25,432 bases of DNA. Origin: Neisseria meningitidis. Lineage in GTDB: Bacteria; Pseudomonadota; Gammaproteobacteria; Burkholderiales; Neisseriaceae. The notes beneath the pieces are model-generated. The model was not told where the DNA came from, ran no database searches, and saw only the letters and a program-made list of their open reading frames with translations. Where the stretch lies: NCBI GenBank assembly GCA_923184405.1, contig OV299793.1, positions 384,466 to 409,897 of the forward strand, written 5' to 3'. Shown piece by piece: positions 8,926 through 18,832 of the stretch (position 1 is the first letter of the stretch; each line of letters begins with the position of its first letter). Made by a program: the position numbers and the translations under genes.

Positions 8926-9661
8926 ATGGCTTCGCATAATACTACACATCAGATGAAAACGCTGTGTTCTTCCTGTTCTTTGCGGAACTCTGCCTGCCTG
9001 TCAGGCTGCCGCCCAACGAGCTCAGCCAACTCGATGCCGTCATCCGTCAAAGCCGCCGCCTGAAAAAGGGCGAATACCTGTTCTGTGTCGGCGAAGCCTT
9101 TACCTCGCTCTTTGCCATCCGTTCGGGCTTCTTCAAAACAACCGTCGCCAGTCAGGACGGCCGCGATCAGGTAACGGGTTTCTTTATGTACGGGCGAACT
9201 CATCGGCATGGACGGCATCTGTTCCCATGTGCACAGTTGCGACGCGGTCGCCTTGGAAGACAGCGAAGTGTGCGAGACTGCCGTTTACCCACATCGAAGA
9301 ACTGGGGCAGAATATCCCCAGCCTGCGTACCCACTTTTTCCGCATGATGAGTCGTGAAATCGTGCGCGACCAAGGTGTTATGATGCTGTTGGGCAATATG
9401 CGCGCCGAAGAGCGGATTGCCGCCTTTCTGTTGAACCTTTCCCAACGCCTTTATTCCTGAGGTTTTGCTGCCAACGACTTCATCTTAAGAATGTCCCGCG
9501 AAGAAATCGGCAGTTATCTCGGGCTGAAACTTGAAACCGTCAGCCGCACATTATCTAAATTTCATCAGGAAGGATTGATTTCCGTCGAACACAAACACAT
9601 CAAGATCCTCAATCTGCAGGTGATGAAGAAGATGTTATCCGGTTGTTCGCACGCCATTTGA
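8926..9661 (+). CDS. fnr: FNR-type oxygen-responsive transcription regulator (frameshifted, one in-frame stop)
   Basis: FNR carries an oxygen-sensitive 4Fe-4S cluster and switches on anaerobic genes. ATG 8926 (MASHNTTHQMKTLCSSC) has AAGG six bases upstream. The N-terminal cysteines CSSCSLR..C are the expected cluster ligands. The cyclic-nucleotide-binding fold follows (ELSQLDAVIRQSRRLKKGEY, CVGEAFTSLFAIRSGFFKTT, QDGRDQVTGFF), then the dimer helix (MMSREIVRDQGVMMLLGNMR, AEERIAAFLLNLSQRLYS). The C-terminal helix-turn-helix is MSREEIGSYLGLKLETVSRT with the FNR-type E..SR recognition residues. Frameshifts lie near 8985, 9205 and 9280. A TGA at 9458-9460 interrupts RLYS*GFAANDFIL, where orthologues have Arg. 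Full length is 244 residues; stop 9659-9661. Confidence 0.92.
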
Positions 9662-9678
9662 TTAACCCATACGAACAT

Positions 9679-9760
9679 TTCAGACGGCATTCTCAATAAA
9701 CACAGGGCAGACGAAAACATCTGTCCTGTTTGTTGTATCTGCCGCAAAGTGCCGTCTGAA
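9679..9760. terminator. Uptake sequences and hairpin between convergent fnr and cysB
   Basis: TTCAGACGGCAT (9679-9690) and GCCGTCTGAA (9751-9760) face away from each other across 60 bases. Between them ACAGGGCAGA (9702-9711) pairs with TCTGTCCTGT (9720-9729) with one G-T pair and is followed by TTGTTGT, so this inner hairpin is the likelier fnr terminator. cysB ends at 9774 on the opposite strand. Confidence 0.6.
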
Positions 9761-9773
9761 AACCGGGAGCCGC

Positions 9774-10771
<998 letters not shown>

Positions 10772-10948
10772 TTATCATATTTTCTTGCTTATACGGTATG
10801 GGGCTTTGCCGTTGTGTTTGTTGTTTTTGTGCAACGGCAATCGTGCGATATGGAAAAATCCCCTAAAGTAATGACACGGAATTGATTTTTCGGCATGATA
10901 GACTATCAGGAAACAGGCTGTTTTACGGTTGTTTTCAGGCGTTGAGTA

Positions 10949-10978
10949 TTGACAGTCCTCCCCCTGCTTCTTTATAGT
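10949..10978 (+). promoter_or_regulatory. Sigma-70 promoter of rmpM
   Basis: A perfect -35 TTGACA (10949-10954) is followed after 18 bases by TATAGT (10973-10978); TTTATA two bases earlier gives a 16-base alternative. The leader to the rmpM ATG is about 100 bases. This fits a strongly expressed outer-membrane protein gene. The rest of the gap from cysB (10724-10948) shows no gene. Confidence 0.65.
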
Positions 10979-11084
10979 GGAGACTGAAATATCCGATTTG
11001 CCGCCATGTTTCTACAGCGGCCTGTATGTTGGCAATTCAGCAGTTGCTTCTGCATCTGCTGTACAAATTTAATGAGGGAATAAA

Positions 11085-11816
11085 ATGACCAAACAGCTGA
11101 AATTAAGCGCATTATTCGTTGCATTGCTCGCTTCCGCACTGCTGTTGCGGGCGAGGCGTCCGTTCAGGGTTACACCGTAAGCGGCCAGTCGAACGAAATC
11201 GTACGCAACAACTATGGCGAATGCTGGAAAACGCCTACTTTGATAAAGCAAGCCAAGGTCGCGTAGAATGCGGCGATGCGGTTGCTGCCCCCGAACCCGA
11301 GCCAGAACCCGAACCCGAACCCGCACCCGCTCCTGTCGTCGTTGTGGAGCAGGCTCCGCAATATGTTGATGAAACCATTTCCCTGTCTGCCAAAACCCTG
11401 TTCGGTTTCGATAAGGATTCATTGCGCGCCGAAGCTCAAGACAACCTGAAAGTATTGGCGCAACGCCTGGGTCAAACCAATATCCAATCTGTCCGCGTCG
11501 AAGGCCATACCGACTTTATGGGTTCTGACAAATACAATCAGGCCCTGTCCGAACGCCGCGCATACGTAGTGGCAAACAACCTGGTCAGCAACGGCGTACC
11601 TGTTTCTAGAATTTCTGCTGTCGGCTTGGGCGAATCTCAAGCGCAAATGACTCAAGTTTGTGAAGCCGAAGTTGCCAAACTGGGTGCGAAAGTCTCTAAA
11701 GCCAAAAACGTGAGGCTCTGATTGCATGTATCGAACCTGACCGCCGTGTGGATGTGAAAATCCGCAGCATCGTAACCCGTCAGGTTGTGCCGGCACACAA
11801 TCATCACCAACACTAA
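11085..11816 (+). CDS. rmpM: RmpM (class 4) outer-membrane protein, OmpA-like peptidoglycan binder (frameshifted)
   Basis: RmpM (protein III / class 4) sits in the periplasm, binds peptidoglycan and associates with porin trimers. ATG 11085 has GAGGGA five bases upstream and opens a signal peptide [18 protein letters not shown] base is missing near 11133 (TCCGGCACTG expected), which breaks AGTAVAG; a second deletion lies in the A-run of the TGGAAAAACGCC codons near 11230. Then come [19 protein letters not shown], a Pro-Glu / Ala-Pro linker (11288-11340) and the OmpA C-like domain: [56 protein letters not shown] and [13 protein letters not shown] third deletion in an A-run near 11707 hides the end, [19 protein letters not shown] up to HNHHQH, stop 11814-11816. 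Cysteines before and after the linker match the known disulfide positions. About 243 residues once repaired. Confidence 0.95.
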
Positions 11817-11911
11817 GGCTAGGCAACATCTTGCCGATGCATGAGGTTAGTGGATTTTGTACCAGGTACTGTTGCAATATTCGTGAAACGTCGGTCGGCA
11901 TCGATGATGTG

Positions 11912-11946
11912 AAACAAACCCCGCTTTTGCGGGGTTTGTTTTTTTG
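11912..11946 (+). terminator. Strong intrinsic terminator of rmpM
   Basis: AAACAAACCCCGC, loop TTTT, GCGGGGTTTGTTT form a 13-base perfect stem followed by a run of T. It lies about 95 bases after the rmpM stop. Confidence 0.92.
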
Positions 11947-11985
11947 GGTGGTTTTCTGAAACGGCTATCGTCAGAATCGAGGTGC

Positions 11986-12060
11986 AGGTTCGGATTCGGA
12001 TTCAGATTTGATTCAGATTCAGTTCAGATTCAGGTTCAGATTCAGATTCAGATTCAGGTT
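11986..12060. repeat. Imperfect tandem GATTCA hexamer tract
   Basis: About twelve units of GATTCA, some interrupted (GGTTCA, GTTCA, TTGATTCA), cover 75 bases in non-coding DNA between the rmpM terminator and a Correia element. No gene or promoter is placed to be switched by it, so copy-number change would probably be silent. Confidence 0.8.
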
Positions 12061-12080
12061 TGTGTCCCATTGCCGCGCTT

Positions 12081-12236
12081 TATAGTGGATTAACAAAAAT
12101 CAGGACAAGGCGACGAAGCCGCAGACAGTACAAATAGTACGGAACCGATTCACTTGGTGCTTCAGCACCTTAGAGAATCGTTCTCTTTGAGCTAAGGTGA
12201 GGCAACGCTGTACTGGTTTAAATTTAATCCACTATA
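12081..12236. repeat. Full-length Correia element, 156 bp
   Basis: The left end TATAGTGGATTAAC and the right end GTTTAAATTTAATCCACTATA differ inside the terminal repeats, so this is a mixed-end element. It contains the central block TTCACTTGGTGCTTCAGCAC and GAGAATCGTTCTCTTTGAGC, which the 105-bp and 70-bp copies lack and which is reported to hold an IHF site in full-length elements. Confidence 0.93.
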
Positions 12237-12687
12237 TCGGTTGAAACTCTGATTTTAAGGCGGTAGGATGTGGGTTTGCCCATAGAAAGGGAATCCTTTC
12301 TGTATCAAGCCCTGAAAGGGATAATTCATACAAATTCACGCCTTTCCCCTTCATTGGGAAATGGATGGAATCGTGCCAGATGTGTGCGGCACTGTATGCC
12401 GGATATGGTTTTATCATCAGCCCTTTTCGGTTGAAACCCCGTCAGTTGCAGCGATTGAGCCTAATCGGTGGCGGAAGTTGCCGCTTTGCATTCGGGGTGG
12501 CGTGCAGTGCGGTGCTTTGATATGCCGTTTGTGTGTTGAAACAGGGTGGTCGGTGCATACGGGTACGGTATGGCCAAAGCTAAAAGTGAAATACGCTGAA
12601 ACACTGAATGAGCCGCTTTATTGTTTGTACGGCCTTTGCTGCCTTGCTATGATTTAAATTGGATTCGCCCGCCGGATATTTTGGGAT
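12237..12687. other. Intergenic region upstream of thiL, no gene recognised
   Basis: About 450 bases follow the Correia element. A 61-codon minus-strand ORF (MIKPYPAYSAAHIWHD...) runs out of the repeat and a 98-codon plus-strand ORF crosses 12361-12657; neither has a convincing ribosome site or recognisable domain. I see no RNA gene or clear thiL promoter. Confidence 0.5.
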
Positions 12688-13644
12688 ATGAAAGAATTTG
12701 ACTTCATCAAACGGTATTTGCAAACAGGCACGGATAAGGATATCGTATTGGGCATAGGCGACGATGCGGCGATTGTCCGCCCGCGTCAAGGCTTCGATTT
12801 GTGTTTCAGTGCGGATATGCTTTTGAAGGACAGGCATTTTTTTGCCGATGTCAAACCTGAAGACTTGGCTTGGAAGGTTTTGGCCGTCAATATTTCCGAT
12901 ATGGCGGCGATGGGCGCGATACCGCGTTGGGTGTTGTTAAGTGCGGCTTTGCCCGAATTGGATGAGGTATGGCTGGAACGGTTTTGCGGCAGCTTTTTCG
13001 GTTTGGCAAAAAAGTTTGGCGTAACGTTAATCGGCGGCGATACGACCAAGGGCGATATGGCGTTCAATGTAACCATTATCGGCGAATTGCCGAAAGGTAG
13101 GGCATTGCGGCGTGATGCGGCGGTTGCGGGCGACGATATTTGGGTGTCAGGGCGTGTCGGTATGGCGGCGGCGGCTTTGAACTGCCGTCTGAAACGGTGT
13201 GTGTTGTCGGATGATGTGTTTGCCGAATGCGAACAAAAGCTGCTCCGCCCCGAGCCAAGGGTTGGGCTGGGGCTTGCGCTGTTGCCGTTTGCCCAGGCGG
13301 CGCAGGATGTTTCAGACGGCCTCGCGCAAGATTTGGGGCATATCCTGACCGCTTCCGGCGTGGGGGCGGAAATTTGGGCCGATTCGCTGCCGTCTTTATC
13401 CGTATTGAAAGATATTTTGCCCCGAGCGCAATGGCTGTCTTATACTTTGGCGGGCGGCGACGATTACGAGCTGGTGTTTACCGCGCCGGAAAGTTGCCGC
13501 AGCCGCGTGCTTGATGCAGCAGAACGGTGCGGCGTGCCGGTAACGCGCATCGGCAAAATCAACGGAGGATGCCGTCTGAAGGTTTTAGATGCCGACGGCA
13601 GGGAATTGGAACTACATTCTTTAAGATTCGATCATTTTGGCTGA
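12688..13644 (+). CDS. thiL: Thiamine-monophosphate kinase ThiL
   Basis: ThiL phosphorylates thiamine monophosphate with ATP to make thiamine diphosphate, the last step of vitamin B1 synthesis in the cytoplasm. The 318-residue frame is uninterrupted and of family length. Motifs in order: GIGDDAAIV (residues 22-30, metal and nucleotide site), SADMLLKDRHFF (41-52), DLAWKVLAVNISDMAAMGA with NISD/AAMGA (60-78), LIGGDTTKGD (112-121, Mg-binding Asp), WVSGRVG (152-158), DVSDGLAQDLGHI (209-221) and LAGGDDYELVF (255-265). The start ATG 12688 has only a weak GATATG-type site upstream. It is followed directly by pgpA, which overlaps its last bases. This is the only clean full-length enzyme in the window and serves as the quality standard for the rest. 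Confidence 0.97.
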   Translation: MKEFDFIKRYLQTGTDKDIVLGIGDDAAIVRPRQGFDLCFSADMLLKDRHFFADVKPEDLAWKVLAVNISDMAAMGAIPRWVLLSAALPELDEVWLERFCGSFFGLAKKFGVTLIGGDTTKGDMAFNVTIIGELPKGRALRRDAAVAGDDIWVSGRVGMAAAALNCRLKRCVLSDDVFAECEQKLLRPEPRVGLGLALLPFAQAAQDVSDGLAQDLGHILTASGVGAEIWADSLPSLSVLKDILPRAQWLSYTLAGGDDYELVFTAPESCRSRVLDAAERCGVPVTRIGKINGGCRLKVLDADGRELELHSLRFDHFG

Positions 13645-14120
13645 TTTTAAACCTGACTTTGCGTGGCTGTTGAAACGACCGTTGTGTTTTTGGCTTTTGG
13701 TTTCGGCAGCGGGCTGGCTCCGTTCGCGCCGGGTACATTTGGCACTTTGGCGGCACTGCCTTTGGCATTTGTGCTGATTTTGCTCGGCATAGACGGGCTG
13801 CTGCTGGCTTTTTGTGTATCGTGCTGTTTATGTGGGGCATACGCATTTGCGCTTATGCGGAACGTGAAACGGGTGTCAGCGACCATGGTGGGATTGTTTG
13901 GGACGAGATTGTCGCCATGCTGTTTGTGCTGGCGTTTGTGCCGTTCAGGTGGACGTGGTGGCTGGCGGCATTTGTCCTATTCCGTCTGTTTGACGCGCTC
14001 AAACCGTCTCCCGTCGGTTGGTTTGACAAGAATCTGCACGGCGGTTTGGGCATTATGGCGGACGATATGGCGGCTGCGGTGATGACTTTGATTGTCTTGA
14101 GGATTGCAATGCTGTTTTAA
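13637..14120 (+). CDS. pgpA: Phosphatidylglycerophosphatase A PgpA (two frameshifts)
   Basis: PgpA removes phosphate from phosphatidylglycerol phosphate to give phosphatidylglycerol in the inner membrane. The likely start is TTG 13637, overlapping the thiL stop by eight bases: (L)ADFKPDFAWLLKRPLCF. Missing T's in runs near 13689 and 13817 break the frame. The parts are LAFGFGSGLAPFAPGTFGTL (family motif, residues 20-40), AALPLAFVLILLGIDGLLLA (membrane segment), CIVLFMWGIRICAYAERETG, DHGGIVWDEIVAM (acidic catalytic motif) and FRLFDALKPSPVGWFDKN. LHGGLGIMADDMAAAVM then carries the conserved Asp-Asp, and the protein ends RIAMLF with stop 14118-14120. About 161 residues when repaired. Translational coupling to thiL is likely; the two genes are often neighbours in proteobacteria. 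Confidence 0.92.
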
Positions 14121-14139
14121 ACGGTGCTGCCTTGTAAAA

Positions 14140-14168
14140 ATGCCGTCTGAAAGCCTTTCAGACGGCAT
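14140..14168. terminator. Inverted uptake-sequence terminator between pgpA and ettA
   Basis: ATGCCGTCTGAA (14140-14151) and TTCAGACGGCAT (14157-14168) form a perfect 12-base stem with a 5-base loop, flanked by AAAAA. It lies 20 bases after pgpA and 11 bases beyond the ettA stop, so it serves both convergent genes. Confidence 0.9.
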
Positions 14169-14178
14169 TGTTCGGAGG

Positions 14179-15850
14179 TTAACGCGTTACCGGTTTGTAT
14201 TTGATGCGTTTCGGTTTCGTGCACTTCTTCGCCGAGTCGGCGTTTCTTGTCAGCTTCGTATTCCCGATAGTTGCCGTCAAAGAACACCCATTTGAGTCGC
14301 GCTTCGCAAGCCAAGATATGCGTAGCAATACGGTCGAGGAACCAGCGGTCGTGCGAAATCACCATCACGCTGCCGGCAAATTCCAGCAATGCGTCTTCCA
14401 ACGCGCGCAGGGTCCCACGTCGAGGTCGTTGGACGGTTCGTCCAGCAGCAACACATTGCCACCGCCCAACAAGGTTTTGCCAAGTGCAAACGTCCGCGTT
14501 CGCCGCCAGACAGCTGCCCCGTGATTTTGCTTTGGTCGCTGCCTTTGAAATTGAAGCGTCCCAAATATTGGCGGGCGGGGATTTCAAACTGCCCGACCTG
14601 TAAAATATCGCGACCTTCGGCAATGTTGTCGAACACGGTTTTGTCGTTTTGCAAACCTTCGCGGCTTTGGTCAATCAAGCTCATTTTCACGGTTTGCCCG
14701 ATTTTCACTTCACCGGAATCAGGCTGCTCTTTGCCCGCAATCATTTTAAACAGTGTCGATTTACCGCGCCGTTCGGACCGATGATGCCGACAATCGCGCC
14801 CGCAGGCACTTTGAAGCTCAAATCGTCAATCAGCACTTTGTCGCCGAACGATTTGGAAACATTCACAAATTCAATCACTTCGTTACCCAAACGCTCGGCG
14901 ACGGGAATGAAGATTTCCTGCGTTTCATTGCGTTTTTGGTATTCGTAGTTGCTCATTTCTTCAAAACGAGCCAAACGCGCTTTGGACTTGGCTTGGCGGC
15001 CTTTGGCATTTTGGCGCACCCATTCCAATTCCTGCTTCATCGCCTTCACGCGCGCGGCTTCGGATTTTGCCTCGTTTTCCAAGCGTTTTCTTTCTGCTCC
15101 AGCCAAGACGAGTAATTGCCTTTCCACGGAATACCATGGCCGCGGTCGAGTTCCAAAATCCATTCGGCGGCGTTGTCGAGGAAGTAGCGGTCGTGTGTTA
15201 CCGCAACGACTGTACCGGGAAGCGCACGAGAAATTGCTCCAGCCACTCGACAGATTCCGCGTCCAAGTGGTTGGTCGGCTCGTCCAGCAAAAGCATATCA
15301 GGTTTGCTCAACAAGAGTTTGCACAAGGCAACGCGGCGTTTTCACCGCCGGACAAATTATCGATTTTGGCATCCCATTCCGGCAGGCGCAGCGCGTCGGC
15401 GGCGATTTCCAATTCGTGTTCCGCACCGCCGCCCGTGGACGAACCTGCCGCAATAATCGCTTCCAAGCGGCCCTGCTCTTCTGCCAACGCGTCAAAATCC
15501 GCATCAGGATTGGCGTACTCGGCATACACTTCTTCCAAACGTTTCTGCGCGGCAGCCACTTCGCCCAAACCGCTTTCCACTTCCTCGCGCACGGATTTTT
15601 CAGGATCAAGCTCAGGCTCTTGCGGCAGGTAGCCGATTTTAATGCCGCCCATCGGCACGGCTTCGCCCTCAAATTCCTTATCCACACCCGCCATAATCCG
15701 CAGCACGGTGGACTTGCCCGCGCCGTTCAAACCGAGCAGGCCGATTTTCGCGCCGGGGAAGAAAGAAAGGGAAATATCTTTAATGATGGTTTTCTGCGGC
15801 GGCACAACCTTGCTTACGCGCAGCATAGAATAGACGTATTGTTGGGACAT
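14179..15850 (-). CDS. ettA: Energy-dependent translational throttle protein EttA, ABC-F ATPase (frameshifted)
   Basis: EttA is a soluble ABC-F protein that binds the ribosomal E site and tunes early elongation to the ATP level. ATG 15850 gives [20 protein letters not shown]; an ATG 24 bases upstream is less likely because EttA proteins begin MSQQ/MAQ. First ATPase: [19 protein letters not shown] (Walker A), [26 protein letters not shown] region, VTHDRYFLD. The linker ([20 protein letters not shown]) follows, then the second ATPase with GPNGAGKST after adding one missing G near 14766, [13 protein letters not shown] and [20 protein letters not shown]. Stop at 14179-14181. Single bases are missing from runs near 15340, 15235, 15100, 14766, 14477 and 14415. 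No membrane segments, so it is not a transporter although older annotations may call it one. 1,672 bases fit about 556 residues. Confidence 0.93.
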
Positions 15851-16052
15851 GGTTTTCTCGTTTTCATCAAACAAATTTCAGACAGCCATTTTAACCGATA
15901 ATTTGATTTAAGCCAGTTTATCCGCGAACCGGTATTGCCAAAATCAGGCAGGATTCATAAAATCCGCCTATCCCTTTGAAATTATACAGACAAAAAAATA
16001 ATAATGATAGAGATCGCCGCACAAGCAACCATTTCAGATTTTCCAAAGCAAA

Positions 16053-16207
16053 TATAGTGGATTAACAAAAATCAGGACAAGGCGACGAAGCCGCAGACAG
16101 TACAGATAGTACGGAACCGATTCACTTGGTGCTTCAGCACCTTAGAGAATCGTTCTCTTTGAGCTAAGGCGAGACAACGCCGTACTGGTTTTTGTTAATC
16201 CACTATA
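16053..16207. repeat. Full-length Correia element, 155 bp
   Basis: TATAGTGGATTAACAAAAAT at the left and TTTTTGTTAATCCACTATA at the right are near-perfect inverted ends, with the same central block as the copy at 12081 (about 95 percent alike by eye). It lies between divergent ettA and the sugar transporter; its right end is only 27 bases before the transporter ATG, so the transporter leader starts inside or next to it. Confidence 0.93.
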
Positions 16208-16234
16208 CTTTTCAAATCAAAAAGGATTTACCTT

Positions 16235-17588
16235 ATGTCGGAATATACGCCTCAAACAGCAAAACAAGGTTTGCCCGCGCTGGCAAAAAGCACGATTTGG
16301 ATGCTCAGTTTCGGCTTTCTCGGCGTTCAGACGGCCTTTACCCTGCAAAGCTCGCAAATGAGCCGCATTTTCAAACGCTAGGCGCAGACCCGCACAATTT
16401 GGGCTGGTTTTTCATCCTGCCGCCGCTGGCGGGGATGCTGGTGCAGCCGATTGTCGGCCATTACTCCGACCGCACTTGGAAGCCGCGTTTAGGCGGCCGC
16501 CGTCTGCCGTATCTGTTTTATGGCACGCTGATTGCGGTTATTGTGATGATTTTGATGCCGAACTCAGGCAGCTTCGGTTTCGGCTATGCGTCGCTGGCGG
16601 CTTTGTCGTTCGGCGCGCTGATGATTGCGCTGTTGGACGTGTCGTCAAATATGGCGATGCAGCCGTTTAAGATGATGGTCGGCGATATGGTCAACGAGGA
16701 GCAGAAAAGCTACGCCTACGGGATTCAAAGTTTCTTAGCGAATACGGGCGCGGTCGTGGCGGCGATTCTGCCGTTTGTGTTCGCGTATATCGGTTTGGCG
16801 AACACCGCCGAGAAAGGCGTTGTGCCACAAACCGTGGTCGTAGCATTCTATGTGGGCGCGGCATTACTGATTATTACCAGTGCGTTCACAATCTTCAAAG
16901 TCAAAGAATACGACCCGGAAACCTATGCCCGTTACCACGGCATCGATGTCGCCGCGAATCAGGAAAAAGCCAACTGGTTCGAACTTTTAAAAACGGCACC
17001 TAAAGCGTTTTGGACGGTTACTCTGGTACAGATTTTCTGCTGGTTCGCCTTCCAATATATGTGGACTTACTCGGCAGGCGCGATTGCGGAAAACGTTCGG
17101 CACACCACTGATGCGTCTTCCGTAGGTTATCAGGAGGCGGGCAACTGGTACGGCGTTTTGGCGGCGGTGCAGTCGGTTGCGGCGGTGATTTGTTCGTTTG
17201 TATTGGCGAAAGTGCCGAATAAATACCATAAGGCGGGTTATTTCGGCTGTTTGGCTTTAGGCGCGCTCGGCTTTTCTCCGTTTTCTTCATCCGCAACCAA
17301 TACGCGCTGGTGTTGTCTTATACCTTAATCGGCATCGCTTGGGCGGGCATTATCACTTATCCGCTGACGATTGTAACCAACGCCTTGTCGGGCAAGCATA
17401 TAGGCACTTACTTGGGCCTGTTTAACGGCTCTATCTGTATGCCGCAAATCGTCGCTTCGCTGTTGAGCTTTGTGCTCTTCCCGATGATGGGCAGCTTGCA
17501 GGCCACTATGTTCTTGGTAGCGGGCGTCGTCCTGCTGCTGGGCGCGTTTTCCGTGTTCCTGATTAAAGAAACACACGGCGGGGTTTGA
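16235..17588 (+). CDS. Maltose/oligosaccharide transporter, MFS (SLC45/GPH-like) family (two frameshifts)
   Basis: A twelve-helix sugar-cation symporter of the inner membrane. ATG 16235 (MSEYTPQTAKQGLPALAKST) has AAGGA eight bases upstream. One T is missing near 16370 and one near 17277; otherwise the frame is long and clean. Landmarks: WMLSFGFLGVQTAFTLQSSQ (helix 1), GWFFILPPLAGMLVQPIVGH then YSDRTWKPRLGGRRLPYLF, the loop 2-3 motif seen in sucrose/maltose SLC45-like carriers, ALLDVSSNMAMQPFKMMVGD, FWTVTLVQIFCWFAFQYMW, GIAWAGIITYPLTIVTNALS and TYLGLFNGSICMPQIVASLL. The end is FLIKETHGGV. The 1,354 bases fit 451 residues. galM follows after three bases, and maltose phosphorylase and beta-phosphoglucomutase are downstream, so maltose is the likely substrate. 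Promoter elements may come from the Correia end just upstream. Confidence 0.9.
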
Positions 17589-17591
17589 CCG

Positions 17592-18601
17592 ATGACCGCT
17601 ACCCCCGCTACCCGCGATTTCGGCCTGATCGACGGGCGTGCCGTAACCGACTATGTGCTGTCCAATCGGCGTGGTACGCGTGTCTGCGTGCTGGACTTGG
17701 GCGGGATTGTGCAGGAATTTTCCGTTTTGGCAGACGGCGTGCGCGAAAACCTCGTGGTGTCGTTCGACGATGCGGCTTCCTATGCGGACAATCCGTTTCA
17801 GATTAACAAGCAGATAGGGCGCGTGGCCGGACGCATCCGCGGTGCGGCGTTCGACATCAACGGCAGGACTTACCGCGTGGAGGCCAACAGAAGGCAGGAA
17901 CGCGCTGCACGGCAGTTCGCACGGGCTGGCCGTTACCCGTTTCAACGCGGTGGCGGCAGACGGCCGTTCAGTGGTGCTGCGCAGCCGCCTGCAACAGTCG
18001 GCCGACGGTTATCCCAACGATTTGGATTTGGATATTTCCTACCGCTTGGACGAGGACAACCGACACACCGTTAGCTATCGCGCCACCGCGCTCGGCGACA
18101 CGGTGTTCGACCCGACGCTGCACATTTACTGGCGGCTGGACGCGGGCCTGCACGATGCGGTTCTGCATATTCCGCAGGGCGGACATATTCCGGCCGATGC
18201 CGAAAAACTGCCCGTCTCAACGGTTTCAGACGACCTCGAAGTATTTGATTTCAGAAAGCCCAAGCCGCTGGATGCCGCCGTTGCCGCCCTGCGCCGCGAA
18301 ACAGGTCGGGTAGGTTTTGACGACGCTTACCGCGTGCCGTCCGATATAGGCCGTCCCGCCGCTGTGTTGCAAGCCGGACGCCGCCGTCGTATCAGCATAT
18401 ACAGCGACCGCAACGGCTGGTCATCTTTACCGCCGCCCGCAGGATTTCGCGCGGCACGATGCGGGCGTTTACGACGCGCTGGCGACCGAGGCGCAGACGC
18501 TGCCCGACAGCCTGAATTGGCCCGAGTTCGGCAATATTCGTCTGAACAAGGGTGATACCAGGGAGGCGACGATTGCTTACGGCATCGAATCCCTTTCTTA
18601 A
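17592..18601 (+). CDS. galM: Aldose 1-epimerase (mutarotase) GalM (frameshifted)
   Basis: GalM interconverts alpha and beta anomers of free aldoses, here probably glucose released from maltose. ATG 17592 lies three bases after the transporter stop, implying one transcript. The frame reads MTATPATRDFGLIDGRAVTD, LDLGGIVQEFSVLADG, VSFDDAASYADNPFQINKQI and GRVAGRIRGAAFDINGRTYR (the conserved GRVAGRI). An extra base near 17890 interrupts EANEGRNALHGSSHGL, where NxLHGG-type residues with the catalytic-site His lie. It continues VVLRSRLQQSADGYPNDLDL (the usual SPDGxxG.P element), HIYWRLDAGL, VFDFRKPKPLD, GFDDAYRVPS and ISIYSDRNG. After another shift near 18418 comes PEFGNIRLNKGDTREATIAY and GIESLS with stop 18599-18601. 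About 336 residues when repaired. Confidence 0.9.
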
Positions 18602-18634
18602 GAGCTTCCTAACACCGGTTGCAGACGGCCTTTT

Positions 18635-18787
18635 TATAGTGGATTAACAAAAACCGGTACGGCGTTGCCTCGGCTTAGCTCAAAGAGAACGATTCTCCAA
18701 GGTGCTGAAGCACCAGTGAATCAGTTCCGTACTATTTGTACTGTTTGCGGCTTCGTCGCCTTGTCCTGATTTTGTTAATCCACTATA
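18635..18787. repeat. Full-length Correia element, 153 bp, inverted relative to the others
   Basis: It begins TATAGTGGATTAAC, then CCGGTACGGCGTTGCCTCGG, the central block GAGAACGATTCTC..AGGTGCTGAAGCACC in reverse orientation, and ends GTTAATCCACTATA. It splits the maltose operon between galM and mapA. Confidence 0.93.
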
Positions 18788-18789
18788 AG
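18761..18789 (+). promoter_or_regulatory. Candidate mapA promoter at the right end of the Correia element
   Basis: TTGTCC (18761-18766) and TATAAG (18784-18789) are 17 bases apart; the -10 is made by the last bases of the element plus AAG of the flank. It would let mapA-pgmB be transcribed apart from the transporter and galM. The -35 matches 4 of 6. Confidence 0.35.
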
Positions 18790-18832
18790 ATTTCACCATT
18801 CCCTCAAATCAATCCAAACAGGAGCTTCATAA

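Noticed and set aside
11288..11340. Pro-Glu repeat in rmpM as a phase-variable or CRISPR-like repeat
   Set aside because: It is the normal flexible linker of RmpM; no spacer structure, and hexamer changes would stay in frame.
12232..12417. 61-codon minus-strand ORF (MIKPYPAYSAAHIWHD)
   Set aside because: It ends inside the Correia element and has no clear start signals or family; not supported as a gene.
12361..12657. 98-codon plus-strand ORF upstream of thiL
   Set aside because: No ribosome site, no recognisable domain, unusual composition and location just after a repeat; probably chance.
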